Shown in pieces: positions 8,504 to 16,775 of a DNA stretch of 64,000 bases. The first letter of the stretch is position 1, and every line of letters starts with the position of its first letter. Both the position numbers and the translations under genes were made by a program. The notes beneath the pieces are model-generated. The model did no database searches and was not told where the DNA came from. It saw only the letters and a program-made list of their open reading frames with translations. The DNA is from Microbacterium enclense (lineage in GTDB: Bacteria > Actinomycetota > Actinomycetes > Actinomycetales > Microbacteriaceae). Where the stretch lies: positions 1,798,001 to 1,862,000 of the forward strand of contig CP116226.1 of the NCBI GenBank assembly GCA_038182865.1, read 5' to 3'.

Positions 8504-9412
8504 TCAGCCGGCGGCATCCGTCGCCCGCGCCGCGACCGTCCGCAGCGCCCGCAGCACGCGCCGCACCGAGGCGTAGGCCAGGGCGTCCGGGCGGGCGAGC
8601 GCGTCGACGTGACGCACGAGGGGGAGATCGGTCAGCGGGCGCAGCACGAGACCCTCGACCGCGAGCGGCAGGGTGGTCGTGCGCGGCATCACCGCCACCG
8701 CGGCGCCGGCGCGTACGACCTCGGCGGTGACCGAGAACTCGTTGATGCGGTGGGCGACATCGAGGGGGCGCCCCACGTGCGCCGCGAGGTGGTCGAGCAC
8801 CCCGGCGAGAGGGAAGCCCGGGTGCACCGAGACCCAGCGCTCACCGGCGACATCGGCGGCGGTGAGACGGTCGCGTCCGGCCAGCGGGTGCGCCGCGGGC
8901 AGCGCGATGTCGAGGGGTTCGCTGAGCAGCGGCGTGGACGTCACCCGATCCACCGGCCAGGGCGCGTCGTGCGCCAGCCGGTGCGCGATGACGAGGTCGT
9001 GGTCGGCGGTCAGACCGGGGAAGTCGCGATGCGGCACGTCGGCATCGGCCAGGTGGAGGGGAGGGATGCCGCCGAGTTCTCGGAGCAGCGGACCGAAAAG
9101 CGCCAGACCCGCGCTGTGGAACGCCGACACCCGCACGGGCCGGTCGTCGGAGTCGAGGAACGCGCCGACCGTCTCGCGCGCCGCGGTGAGCGCCTCGTCG
9201 ACGCGGGTCCCCGCGGCGGCCAGAGCCTCGCCCGCGGGGGTCAACGCCAGCACTCGGCCGCGCCGCACCGTCAGGGGCACGGGAACGCGCGCCTGCAGGC
9301 TCGCCAGCTGCTGCGACACCGCCGACGCCGACACGTGGAGGGCCGCGGCCACCGCCGCCACGCTGCCGCGGTCGGCGAGCTCGCGGAGAAGGCGGAGGTG
9401 AGTGGCATCCAT
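8504..9412 (-). CDS. LysR-family transcriptional regulator
   Basis: This 302-residue protein has the LysR winged HTH at residues 1-60 (RLLRELADRGSVAAVAAALHVS, then SAVSQQLASLQ) and a type-2 periplasmic-binding effector domain from about 90. It is divergent from an EamA-family transporter, with about 70 bases between the starts. It probably controls that transporter and itself. TAAGTT ends 7 bases before its ATG and no ribosome-binding site is visible, so the mRNA may be leaderless. A second LysR/EamA pair lies at 61075-63003. Confidence 0.88.
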   Translation of the reverse strand: MDATHLRLLRELADRGSVAAVAAALHVSASAVSQQLASLQARVPVPLTVRRGRVLALTPAGEALAAAGTRVDEALTAARETVGAFLDSDDRPVRVSAFHSAGLALFGPLLRELGGIPPLHLADADVPHRDFPGLTADHDLVIAHRLAHDAPWPVDRVTSTPLLSEPLDIALPAAHPLAGRDRLTAADVAGERWVSVHPGFPLAGVLDHLAAHVGRPLDVAHRINEFSVTAEVVRAGAAVAVMPRTTTLPLAVEGLVLRPLTDLPLVRHVDALARPDALAYASVRRVLRALRTVAARATDAAG

Positions 9413-9483
9413 AAGGAAAAACTTACGACACGGTGAAGAGACTGCTCGTTGTTCTTTCGGATTTCCCGGTCGAAAGTGGAACC

Positions 9484-10425
9484 ATGACCCGTCGCGTCCC
9501 CGAACTCCTCGTCGATGGCCTTCTCGTGGCCGTCGCGGCCGTGTGGGGCGCCAGCTTCCTCGCCGCGAAAGAGCTGACCGACGAGGTGGGGGTCGCGCCC
9601 GCCGTGGCCCTGCGGTTCCTCGTCGCCGCCCTGGCGCTGGGAGTCATCTGCCTCGCCCGGAGAGAACGGATGCCGCGCGGCCGGGGCCTCGCCGTCGCCG
9701 CGCTGCTCGGCTGTTCCCAGGCGGCCATCATCGGCCTCGAGACCGCCGGGGTCCACCTCACCTCGGCGACGAACGCGGGGCTGCTCATCAGCCTGGCGCT
9801 CGTCTTCACGCCGCTGCTCGAGAGCATCGCGTCACGGTCCTGGCTCCCGCGGTCGTACTTCGTCGCCGCCGTCGCCGCGGTCGTCGGCGTCGCGCTGCTG
9901 GTGTCGGGCGGAGGGTTCCGCCTCCCCACAGCCGGGGACGCCCTCGTCATCGCGGCCGCCGTGGTGCGAGCCGTGCACGTCACCGCGAGCGGACACCTGA
10001 CGCGGGGGCGACGCGACAGCACACTCGCCGTCGTTCTCGTGCAGCTCGTCGTGTGCGCCGCGACCTCCTCGGCGGTGGCCGGCGGAGACCTCCCGCTCGC
10101 GGTCGGCCGGCTCACGGCATCCGGGTGGGTGAACGTCCTGTTCCTCGGGCTGATGTGCTCGGTGTTCGCGTTCGTCGTCCAGTTGTGGGCCGTGCGACGC
10201 ACCTCGGCGACGCGCGCGAGCATCCTCATGGGCACGGAGCCGGTGTGGGCGGTCGCGGTGGGCGTGGCCATCGGCGGGGAAGCCCTCGGCCTGCCCGGCG
10301 TTCTGGGGGCGGCGCTGATCATCGCCGCGTCGTATGCGGGCCAGGCGATCGAGCGGCGTCACCGTCGCACGCGCGTCGCCGCCGCGGGCGCCCCGGCCGT
10401 CCCGGTCGCCGCGCCCCCGCCGTAG
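9484..10425 (+). CDS. EamA/DMT-family transporter
   Basis: The 313-residue protein has about ten hydrophobic segments arranged as two EamA repeats. The first contains AAVWGASFLAAKEL and the second ends with a GTEPVWAVAVGVAIGGEALG motif. Such proteins export metabolites or amino acids; the substrate cannot be read from the sequence. The ATG at 9484 follows GAAAGTGG and starts just before the first membrane segment; an in-frame ATG at 9433 would add 17 residues. It is divergent from the LysR gene at 8504-9412. Confidence 0.85.
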   Translation: MTRRVPELLVDGLLVAVAAVWGASFLAAKELTDEVGVAPAVALRFLVAALALGVICLARRERMPRGRGLAVAALLGCSQAAIIGLETAGVHLTSATNAGLLISLALVFTPLLESIASRSWLPRSYFVAAVAAVVGVALLVSGGGFRLPTAGDALVIAAAVVRAVHVTASGHLTRGRRDSTLAVVLVQLVVCAATSSAVAGGDLPLAVGRLTASGWVNVLFLGLMCSVFAFVVQLWAVRRTSATRASILMGTEPVWAVAVGVAIGGEALGLPGVLGAALIIAASYAGQAIERRHRRTRVAAAGAPAVPVAAPPP

Positions 10426-10434
10426 GCTGGAGCC

Positions 10435-11484
10435 ATGCACGGCGAGTACAAGGTCCCCGGGGGCAAGCTGGTCGTCGTCGACCTCGAGGAGCGCGAGGGC
10501 CGCATCAACGGCTTCCACCTCGCGGGCGACTTCTTCCTCGAGCCCGACGACGCCCTCGACGACATCGATGCGGCCGTGAACGGTCTGCCGGTCGAGTCCG
10601 ACGTCCCCACGATCGCCGCGGCGATCCGTGCGGCCCTCCCCGAGGGGGCGCAGCTGCTCGGGTTCACTCCCGAGTCGGTCGCGACGGCCATCCGCCGTGC
10701 GCTCGTCACGGCGCCCGGGTGGGCCGACTTCGAGTGGGAGGTCGTGCACGACGGCCCCGTCTCGCCGCGTATGAACCTCGCGCTCGACGAGGTGCTCACC
10801 AGCCGTGTCGGTGCGGGGCTGCGCAAGCCCACGCTGCGCCTGTGGGAGTGGGACGAGAGCGCCGTCGTGATCGGCTCGTTCCAGTCGCTGCGCAACGAGG
10901 TCGACCCCGAGGGTGCCGCGAAGCACGGCTTCGACGTCGTACGGCGCATCTCGGGAGGGGGCGCGATGCTCATGGCCGCCAACTCGATCGTGACGTACTC
11001 CCTGTACGTCCCGGCATCCCTCGTCGCGGGCATGACCTTCGCCGACTCCTATGCCTTCCTCGACGACTGGGTGCTGCAGGCGCTGCGCTCGCTCGGCATC
11101 GACGCGGTGTACCAGCCGCTCAACGACATCGCCGGTCCCCACGGCAAGATCGGCGGGGCCGCGCAGAAGCGCCTCGCCAACGGCGGAGTGCTGCACCACG
11201 CGACCCTGAGCTACGACATGGACGGCCAGGTGCTCACCGAGGTCCTGCGGATCGGCCGCGAGAAGCTCAGCGACAAGGGCACGGTGTCGGCCGCCAAGCG
11301 CGTCGACCCGCTGCGCAGCCAGACCGGTCTGCCCCGCGACGAGATCATCGAACGCTTCATCCAGACCTTCACAACCCTCTACGGGGCGACCGAGGGCCAC
11401 ATCACCGACGAAGAGTACGCCGAGGCCGAAGCCCTCGTGTCCTCGAAGTTCGCCACCGACGCGTGGCTGCAGCGCGTTCCGTGA
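10435..11484 (+). CDS. Lipoate-protein ligase with swapped domain order
   Basis: Residues about 100-349 are a BPL/LplA-type catalytic domain: RRISGGGAMLMA, and the catalytic lysine region HGKIGGAAQKR followed by VLHHATL. This enzyme activates lipoate with ATP and attaches it to E2 and H proteins. Residues 1-95 (GGKLVVVDLEEREGRINGFHLAGDFF) resemble the LplA accessory domain, which in Escherichia coli LplA lies at the C-terminus. TAGGCT ends 6 bases before the ATG, and this box overlaps the stop of the transporter gene, so a leaderless start is likely. The stop overlaps the GTG of the methyltransferase gene by 4 bases. Confidence 0.85.
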   Translation: MHGEYKVPGGKLVVVDLEEREGRINGFHLAGDFFLEPDDALDDIDAAVNGLPVESDVPTIAAAIRAALPEGAQLLGFTPESVATAIRRALVTAPGWADFEWEVVHDGPVSPRMNLALDEVLTSRVGAGLRKPTLRLWEWDESAVVIGSFQSLRNEVDPEGAAKHGFDVVRRISGGGAMLMAANSIVTYSLYVPASLVAGMTFADSYAFLDDWVLQALRSLGIDAVYQPLNDIAGPHGKIGGAAQKRLANGGVLHHATLSYDMDGQVLTEVLRIGREKLSDKGTVSAAKRVDPLRSQTGLPRDEIIERFIQTFTTLYGATEGHITDEEYAEAEALVSSKFATDAWLQRVP

Positions 11485-12449
11485 GCGCCGAGAACCTCGT
11501 CGACGCCCCCGCACCCGGCCGCGTCGAGATCCACCACGCCGACAACCTCACGGTCACCCCGGCCTACGCCGACGGCTCCTTCGCCCTCGTCTACCTCGAC
11601 CCGCCGTTCAACACCGGGCGTACGCGGTCGAAGGCGGTCGAGTCGGCCACGTGGACCCCGGCTGCTGATGACGCGGAGGGTGCCTCGACCCCGGATGCCG
11701 AGCAGCCCGAGGACGCGGCATCCCTGGACGACCCCAACATGCTGACGTTCCCGGAGGAGGAGCCGCCCCCGCCTCCTGTCGTGCAGCGCGGTTTCCACGG
11801 GCGCGAGTACGCGCGCCTCCGCGGCGACCTGCGCACCTACGACGACCGGTTCGACGACTACTGGGGCTTCCTCGAACCGCGGCTCGTCGAGGCATGGCGC
11901 CTGCTCGCCGACGACGGCACGCTCTACCTGCATCTCGACTACCGCGAGGTGCATTACGCGAAGGTCATGTGCGACGCCCTCTTCGGGCGCGACACCTTCC
12001 TCAACGAACTGATCTGGGCGTACGACTACGGCGCGAAGACCAAGCGCCGCTGGCCCACCAAGCACGAGACGATCCTCGTGTACGTGAAGAATCCCGCGAC
12101 CTACTTCTTCGATTCGGATGCCGTCGACCGCGAGCCGTACATGGCTCCGGGCCTCGTGACCCCCGAGAAGGCCGCGCGCGGCAAGATGCCCACCGACGTC
12201 TGGTGGCACACCATCGTGCCGACCACGGGACGTGAGAAGACGGGATACCCGACGCAGAAGCCCGAGGGTGTGCTGCGCCGCATGGTGCAGGCCTCGAGCC
12301 GCCCCGGCGACCGTGTGCTCGACATGTTCGCCGGCAGCGGCACCCTCGGCGCGGTCGCCGCGCCGCTCGGACGGCACGCGGTGCTGATCGACGACAACGC
12401 CGACGCCGTCGCGGTGATGCACAAACGTCTGGAGCCGTTCGCGGACTGA
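11481..12449 (+). CDS. Orphan DNA methyltransferase (N4/N6, beta-type motif order)
   Basis: The 322-residue protein has the catalytic motif DPPFNTG (Asp40) near the N-terminus and the SAM-binding motif DMFAGSGTLG near the C-terminus, the order seen in beta-class amino-methyltransferases such as CcrM. A proline- and acid-rich loop (about residues 55-95, containing EEEPPPPP) separates motif IV from the rest. GTG at 11481 overlaps the preceding TGA. No restriction gene adjoins, so it is likely a solitary methylase that marks chromosomal sites. The link to lipoate ligase is unexplained. Confidence 0.88.
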   Translation: MSAENLVDAPAPGRVEIHHADNLTVTPAYADGSFALVYLDPPFNTGRTRSKAVESATWTPAADDAEGASTPDAEQPEDAASLDDPNMLTFPEEEPPPPPVVQRGFHGREYARLRGDLRTYDDRFDDYWGFLEPRLVEAWRLLADDGTLYLHLDYREVHYAKVMCDALFGRDTFLNELIWAYDYGAKTKRRWPTKHETILVYVKNPATYFFDSDAVDREPYMAPGLVTPEKAARGKMPTDVWWHTIVPTTGREKTGYPTQKPEGVLRRMVQASSRPGDRVLDMFAGSGTLGAVAAPLGRHAVLIDDNADAVAVMHKRLEPFAD

Positions 12450-12739
12450 ACGGACGGGTCGATGTTCTCGGCCCGGGACTGCGCCGTCGCGCGGAGTCGA
12501 GGGCACGGTGACCGTGCCGTCAGGGGGTGGAGCCCCCGTGGCCGTGCCGTCAGGCGGAGTCGAGGGCACGGTGGCCGTGCCGTCAGGCGGAGTCGAGGAC
12601 CGACACGCCGTCGATGGCCCCGCCCGAGCCGCGTGTCGCCCGCCGACTCCGCGCGACGGCCCGCCGATGCACCCGGTCCGCGGTGCGGGAGGAACGGATG
12701 CCGGACCCCAGGCGCCCGCCGGGACGACGGGCGGCGCCG
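12450..12739. repeat. Gene-free gap with tandem palindromic repeats
   Basis: About 290 bases carry no convincing gene; the open frame here translates to an arginine-rich repeat. Two 34-base units beginning GCGGAGTCGAGGGCACGGTG lie at 12491-12524 and 12554-12587, differing at one base, and a third truncated start follows. The first contains a perfect palindrome with 8-base arms, GGCACGGT/ACCGTGCC, at 12502-12518. The gap ends with a full copy of the 80-nt dispersed repeat. Confidence 0.75.
12580..12659 (-). repeat. 80-nt dispersed palindromic repeat, copy D
   Basis: Exactly 80 bases, starting CCGTCAGGCGGAGTC and ending CCGCGCGACGG. Read on the minus strand it aligns end to end with the three copies at 58864-59273. 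The inner arms CGACACGC and GCGTGTCG are perfectly complementary. The termini are imperfect inverted repeats, as in REP-type or small MITE-like elements. Confidence 0.75.
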
Positions 12740-12758
12740 CGAAGTTAGGCTTACCTAA
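12740..12758 (+). promoter_or_regulatory. DtxR/IdeR iron box overlapping the DUF2470 start
   Basis: Sixteen of 19 positions match the DtxR consensus TWAGGTWAGSCTWACCTWA; the right 15 bases are perfect. It covers the likely -10 element TAGGCT (12746-12751) and reaches the first base of the ATG, so iron-loaded DtxR/IdeR would block transcription directly. Confidence 0.85.
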
Positions 12759-13078
12759 TGACCTACGCGTTCGAGCCGGAAATCCAGCGGGCTGTGCTCG
12801 CCCACATGAACGACGACCACCGCGACGACAACGTCCTCATCGCGCGCGCGTTCGGCCCTGTGTCGGAGGCCGTGCCGACGGTCGTGTCGGCGCGGATGGC
12901 CGCTTTCGACGGCGACGGGGGCGACTGGGTGGTCGAAGGCGACGGCGGTGCGACGGTCGACCTGCGCGTGCCGTGGCCGGGCGGCCCCATCTCCGAGCGG
13001 CGCGAGGTGCGGCGCGAGATCGTCGCGCTCTACGACGAGGCGTGCCGCCGCCTCGGGATCGAGCCGCGCCCCCACTGA
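12758..13078 (+). CDS. DUF2470 (heme-utilisation type) protein
   Basis: The 106-residue protein is a single DUF2470 domain: AVLAHMNDDHRDDNVLIARAFG near the start and a C-terminal helix with REVRREIVALYDEACRR. This domain also forms part of HugZ/HutZ-type heme-utilisation proteins, where it accompanies a heme-binding split barrel. There is no ribosome-binding site. The -10-like TAGGCT ends 6 bases before the ATG, so the mRNA is probably leaderless. An iron box overlaps the start, and heme oxygenase follows 44 bases downstream, which supports a part in heme iron release. Confidence 0.85.
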   Translation: MTYAFEPEIQRAVLAHMNDDHRDDNVLIARAFGPVSEAVPTVVSARMAAFDGDGGDWVVEGDGGATVDLRVPWPGGPISERREVRREIVALYDEACRRLGIEPRPH

Positions 13079-13087
13079 GAAGAAAGC

Positions 13088-13106
13088 TTAGGTGAGCCTA
13101 ACCTTC
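13088..13106 (+). promoter_or_regulatory. DtxR/IdeR iron box of the heme oxygenase gene
   Basis: TTAGGTGAGCCTAACCTTC matches 17 of 19 consensus positions. It overlaps the -35 region of a promoter whose -10 is TATGAT (13111-13116). Flanking GAGAAG/CTTCTC arms extend it into a hairpin that could also end the DUF2470 transcript. Confidence 0.85.
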
Positions 13107-13110
13107 TCGG

Positions 13111-13116
13111 TATGAT
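13111..13116 (+). promoter_or_regulatory. -10 element of heme oxygenase, leaderless start
   Basis: TATGAT ends 6 bases before the ATG at 13123, so transcription should begin at or next to the start codon. The -35-like TTAGGT (13088-13093), 17 bases upstream, lies in the iron box. Confidence 0.7.
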
Positions 13117-13122
13117 GGCGTC

Positions 13123-13776
13123 ATGAGTGCTGTCATCCCGTTCTCCGTCGCCCTGCGCGAACGCTCGCGCATTGCTCACTCCTCGAGCGAGGGTGCCGAC
13201 TTCATGACGAATCTCATGAACGGCTCGGGCACGCGCGAAGACTACATCGCCCTCGTCGTCCAGCACTGGTTCATCTACGAAGCCCTCGAGGAGGCCACCG
13301 ATCGGATGCGCCGCGACCCCGTGGCATCCGTGTTCCTCAGCGACAAGCTCACGCGCCTGCCCGCGCTCGAGGCCGACCTCGCGTTCCTCCTCGGCGACGA
13401 GTGGCGCGAGCAGATCGTGCCGCTGCCCACGACGCAGGCGTACGTGTCACGTATCCGCCGGGTGGCGGCGACCTGGCCCGGCGGGTTCGTCGCCCACCAC
13501 TACACGCGGTATCTCGGTGACTTGTCCGGTGGCCAGTTCATCGGCCGTCTCATGCAGCGCCGCTTCGGCTTCGACACCAACGGCATCGGCTTCTACCTCT
13601 TCGGCGACATCGCCGATCCGGAGGCCTTCAAGAACGTCTACCGCGAACAGCTCGACGCCGCGCCCTGGGACGAGGCCGAGAAGGAACGCGTCATCGCCGA
13701 GGTGCTCGTCGCCTACCGCTTCAACACGGAGCTGTTCGTCGACCTCGCCCGGGCCAAGGCGGCTCAGTCCGCCTGA
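13123..13776 (+). CDS. hmuO: Biliverdin-producing heme oxygenase
   Basis: The 217-residue all-helical protein matches HmuO-type heme oxygenases in length and motifs. The proximal heme ligand is His19 in RIAHSSSEG and the distal helix carries YLGDLSGGQ (residues 130-138), which holds bound oxygen. It opens the heme ring, releasing iron, biliverdin and CO in the cytoplasm. The gene lies next to a complete heme importer (hmuTUV) and has its own iron box, so it should be switched on at low iron. Its last 13 bases overlap the end of the convergent DUF916-like gene. Confidence 0.93.
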   Translation: MSAVIPFSVALRERSRIAHSSSEGADFMTNLMNGSGTREDYIALVVQHWFIYEALEEATDRMRRDPVASVFLSDKLTRLPALEADLAFLLGDEWREQIVPLPTTQAYVSRIRRVAATWPGGFVAHHYTRYLGDLSGGQFIGRLMQRRFGFDTNGIGFYLFGDIADPEAFKNVYREQLDAAPWDEAEKERVIAEVLVAYRFNTELFVDLARAKAAQSA

Positions 13777-14774
13777 GGCGCGGTGGCGGCGTCCTCGTCT
13801 GCGGGAGCCCGGCGCCGCATCGCCCGGCGCGCGAGAACGACGACGGCGACCGCCACCCCCGCGACCACCACGATCAGGCCGTACAGACTCCACGGCACGG
13901 CGGCGACGGAGAAGTCGGTGACCACCGGCGGGACGGTGCCGGCTCCCAGGCCTACCCCCTCGGGGGCGACCGTGAGCGAGCCGGTCACCCACCCGAGCGA
14001 GAACACGGGGAGGTCGCGGGTGACCTCGATGGTCGAGCCGGGGATGATCTCGGCGACCTGCACCGGCGTCGTCGTCGTCGACAGCAGGCCCGCGACGCCC
14101 GTGGTGGTCGTCGTCTCCCGGCCGGTGAGCCGGGTGTTGCCGGTGTTGTCGAGCGTGTACCGCAGGGTCAGGCGCCCTGACTCGAAGGGGTTCCACGACC
14201 CGGCGTACGTCGCGGTCACCCCGGAGACCTCGGCGGCCGGGACGAGATCGCCCGCCACGCGGAGGTTGATGCGCGTTCCCAGCCGGCGATCCACCGAGAG
14301 CGAGCTCGAGGCGTCGGAACTGGTCAGCGAGGTGACGAGGCCGGCTGAGTGGTCGCCGGGGCGCGCATCGGCCGGGACGGTGATGGTGAAGGCGACGTCG
14401 GCGGATTCGCCCGGAGCGAGCTCGAGCGACGTCGGCGGCACGGCGACCCAGGTACCGGCACCCGTGGAGGGTGTGCCGTCGACGAGGACGTCGATCTCGC
14501 CGCTGGGTGCGGTGAACGCGTCGGCCGCGTAGACCGACAGGGGGAGCGGCTCGGTGCCGGTGTTGACGACGATCATGGTGTCGGACACGACTGCCCCGGG
14601 CTCGACGTCGTACGAGAAGTTCGCCCGACCCGTGCCGTTGGCGTTGTCGGCGGTCTGCACGCTCCACGCCACCCCGCCGTCGTCGGCCACCGCAGCGAGC
14701 GGGGTCGATGAAAGTGCGAGGGCGAGGGCGCCGGAGAGGGCGAGGAGACGCAGCGCGGGGGAGAAGGTGGTCAC
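13764..14774 (-). CDS. DUF916/WxL-interacting-like secreted membrane-anchored protein
   Basis: The 336-residue protein begins at GTG 14774 (GGAAG 8 bases upstream). It has a signal peptide ending near AAVADD, an extracellular beta domain with the phrases LELAPGESADVAFTITVP and PGDHSAGLVTSL typical of DUF916-like proteins, then one C-terminal membrane helix (LYGLIVVVAGVAVAVVVLA) and a short basic tail. In firmicutes such proteins act with WxL surface proteins; no WxL protein is seen here. It is the second gene after the secreted HtaA-like protein, so it may hold that protein at the cell surface. Confidence 0.65.
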   Translation of the reverse strand: MTTFSPALRLLALSGALALALSSTPLAAVADDGGVAWSVQTADNANGTGRANFSYDVEPGAVVSDTMIVVNTGTEPLPLSVYAADAFTAPSGEIDVLVDGTPSTGAGTWVAVPPTSLELAPGESADVAFTITVPADARPGDHSAGLVTSLTSSDASSSLSVDRRLGTRINLRVAGDLVPAAEVSGVTATYAGSWNPFESGRLTLRYTLDNTGNTRLTGRETTTTTGVAGLLSTTTTPVQVAEIIPGSTIEVTRDLPVFSLGWVTGSLTVAPEGVGLGAGTVPPVVTDFSVAAVPWSLYGLIVVVAGVAVAVVVLARRAMRRRAPADEDAATAPQAD

Positions 14775-14799
14775 GGGTGTCTTCCGGGTCGAGACGAAC

Positions 14800-14827
14800 G
14801 GGGGCTCCGGCCGAAGCCGGAGCCCCC
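14800..14827 (-). terminator. Strong 12-bp hairpin between htaA-like and DUF916-like genes
   Basis: GGGGGCTCCGGC and GCCGGAGCCCCC pair perfectly around a CGAA tetraloop. It lies 10 bases after the htaA-like stop and has no T-run. It may attenuate read-through or stabilise the upstream message. Confidence 0.6.
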
Positions 14828-14836
14828 GGGAGATGG

Positions 14837-16663
14837 TTACTGCAGGGCGGTGATGGTGAGCTTGCTCGTGTAGTCGCCGGCCGGGGTCGTCCCCGGGATG
14901 ACGAGCGACAGGTCGGCGCCCACGGTCGCGCTCGCGGCTGCCGTCGACGACGCCAGCACGCGTGATGCGCCGAGGCCCGAGCCGTTGAGGCGGGTCGAGA
15001 CCACCTCGGTGCCGGCGGCGACGCTCTGCCCCGCCGAGACGACCTTGGGCTTCCACCCGAGCAGGCCGCCCGAGAACGACCCGCCCGTCGAGGAGGCGAA
15101 GTCACCGACCTGGCCCGAGATGCTCCAGGTGTAGGGGGCGGTGCCGCCCGCCCGCGTGTCGGTGACGACGACGTTGGTGAGCGATCCGGATGCCACGAAG
15201 TTCGCGCCGTCCTGGACGGCCGTGCCGAGGTTCGCGGGAGAGGTGCCCTCGAACGCCCAGCCGAACGACCCGGTCGGGTTGTCGACCCACGCGGGCACCT
15301 CGACGATGACGTCGGAGGAGGACGCGAAGGTGATCGGAGTGGCCGTCTCGAACGGGGCGTAGACCGCTCCGCTGCCGGGGTAGGTGTAGATGCCGAACGT
15401 GCCCGCGGCGAGGTTCTGCGCCTCGGTGGTGGTCAGCGTCAGCTCGACCGAGAACGTGCCGTCGGCGTTCAGCTCGACCGCGCCGCTGTTCGCGCCGCCG
15501 ATCGTGGCCATGCTCGCCGCGGGGACGGCCCACTTCTGGGCGATCACCGACCGCGCCGAGGAGGCGGCGCCGGCCGAGGGCTTCCAGGTGTCGGCGAACT
15601 TGCCGAAGACGACGTACGTACCGCTGAACTGACCGGCCAGCGGGGGACGCGTGCCGTTGGTGGCGGTCCCCGACGGCAGGAAGCCGCTGCCGCTGACCGT
15701 GACGGTCTCCCCCTGGGCGAGACCGGTGGTCTTCGACACGGTGACCGTGGGCGCGGTGGCGACCGGGGCCGCGGTGTAGGCGACCGACAGGGCGCTGGCG
15801 GGCTTGCGCACGTCAGCCGATCCCCCCGAGGAGTACCAGTACGACCCTTGACCGGTCTTCACCTGGAAGTCGACGAAGGACTGCGGGAAGGCCCCGGCGT
15901 TCGCGCCGGTGGTGACCTGGGCCACCGACCCCTCGGGCACGGTGATGGTGCGCCCGAGGTAGTCGGGCGTGACCGTGAAGCCGGTCGGGGTGACGTCGAC
16001 GCCCGTGAGCGTGGCGATGACCACGTCGGTGGCGGGGGTGAGGGTCTCGAACTTGTCCGGGTCGTCCATCGACGTCCCGTACCCGCCGAGGGTCGCCGTG
16101 ACGGTGCCCGTGCCGTCGGCGGCCACGGTGAGCTTCGGGTCGGTGATCCACGAGCGGGTCATGCCCGAGTAGAACGCCGAGGTGAACGAACCCGTCCACT
16201 GGATGACGGCGGTGTTCGCGTCGACGTCGACCGTGCCGGTTCCCCCGGTGATCTCGGCGATGTGGCCGGAGTTCAGGCCGTTGCCGGTGGTGATGGTGGT
16301 GCCCGAGGCATCCGTGCGGAGGCCCGCGAAGGTCGCTGCGGCGTAGCTCCCGTCGCTCTGTCGCTTGAGGATCCGGGTGTTGCCGTCGCTCTGCTTCCAG
16401 TTCGACGTCGTCACCCGGTCGGCCGAGGAGGTCGCCGTGACGATTCCGGCGGACAGCAGGTTCACCGTTCCCGGTGCGAAGGCGGCGGCGTTCGCCTCGG
16501 CGTTGATGCCCCAGCGGAAGACCGCACCGTCGACGGTCGTGTCGGCGGCGTGCGCCGGGGCGGCGACGAGTGCGCCGCCCAGAGCGAGTGCGGTGGCGGC
16601 GAGGGTCGCGGTCGACAGTCGTGCGAACCGGTGCCTGCGCGTGGAAGAGGAGTCCACGGTCAT
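14837..16663 (-). CDS. Secreted HtaA-like heme-binding protein
   Basis: The 608-residue protein has a signal peptide (cleavage AHA near residue 39). A divergent HtaA domain covers about 44-290: AVFRWGINAEANAAAF, IQWTGSFTSAFYSGM and VTPDYLGRTITVPEG. An Ig-like module follows at about 305-460 (VSGSGFLPSG, GTYVVFGKFADTWKPSAG), then a third beta domain to the end. There is no membrane anchor. HtaA domains bind heme for hand-over to HmuT, but the usual ligand positions look altered here. The ATG has GAGAAGGGA upstream. An iron box lies 67 bases upstream, back to back with that of hmuT. Confidence 0.8.
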   Translation of the reverse strand: MTVDSSSTRRHRFARLSTATLAATALALGGALVAAPAHAADTTVDGAVFRWGINAEANAAAFAPGTVNLLSAGIVTATSSADRVTTSNWKQSDGNTRILKRQSDGSYAAATFAGLRTDASGTTITTGNGLNSGHIAEITGGTGTVDVDANTAVIQWTGSFTSAFYSGMTRSWITDPKLTVAADGTGTVTATLGGYGTSMDDPDKFETLTPATDVVIATLTGVDVTPTGFTVTPDYLGRTITVPEGSVAQVTTGANAGAFPQSFVDFQVKTGQGSYWYSSGGSADVRKPASALSVAYTAAPVATAPTVTVSKTTGLAQGETVTVSGSGFLPSGTATNGTRPPLAGQFSGTYVVFGKFADTWKPSAGAASSARSVIAQKWAVPAASMATIGGANSGAVELNADGTFSVELTLTTTEAQNLAAGTFGIYTYPGSGAVYAPFETATPITFASSSDVIVEVPAWVDNPTGSFGWAFEGTSPANLGTAVQDGANFVASGSLTNVVVTDTRAGGTAPYTWSISGQVGDFASSTGGSFSGGLLGWKPKVVSAGQSVAAGTEVVSTRLNGSGLGASRVLASSTAAASATVGADLSLVIPGTTPAGDYTSKLTITALQ

Positions 16664-16729
16664 TCCCTTCTCCGCCCCTCGTGCGGTCCGACGGCGTGCG
16701 TCGGTGCACCCGATGGCGGGTGCGGAGGG

Positions 16730-16748
16730 GCAGGTTAGCCTTACCTAA
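16730..16748 (-). promoter_or_regulatory. DtxR/IdeR iron box for the htaA-like operon
   Basis: GCAGGTTAGCCTTACCTAA matches 17 of 19 DtxR consensus positions. It sits 67 bases upstream of the htaA-like start, and TAACCT on the minus strand could be the -10 element inside it. Confidence 0.85.
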
Positions 16749-16775
16749 TCACGAAGTCAGGCATTCGGGCAATGT

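Noticed and set aside
12491..12600. Possible CRISPR-like array
   Set aside because: Only two full units and no unique spacers of constant length; no cas genes are present.
12462..12758. Open frame of 98 codons before the DUF2470 gene
   Set aside because: It encodes an Arg/Gly repeat produced by the tandem palindromes and has no start signal; it is repeat DNA.
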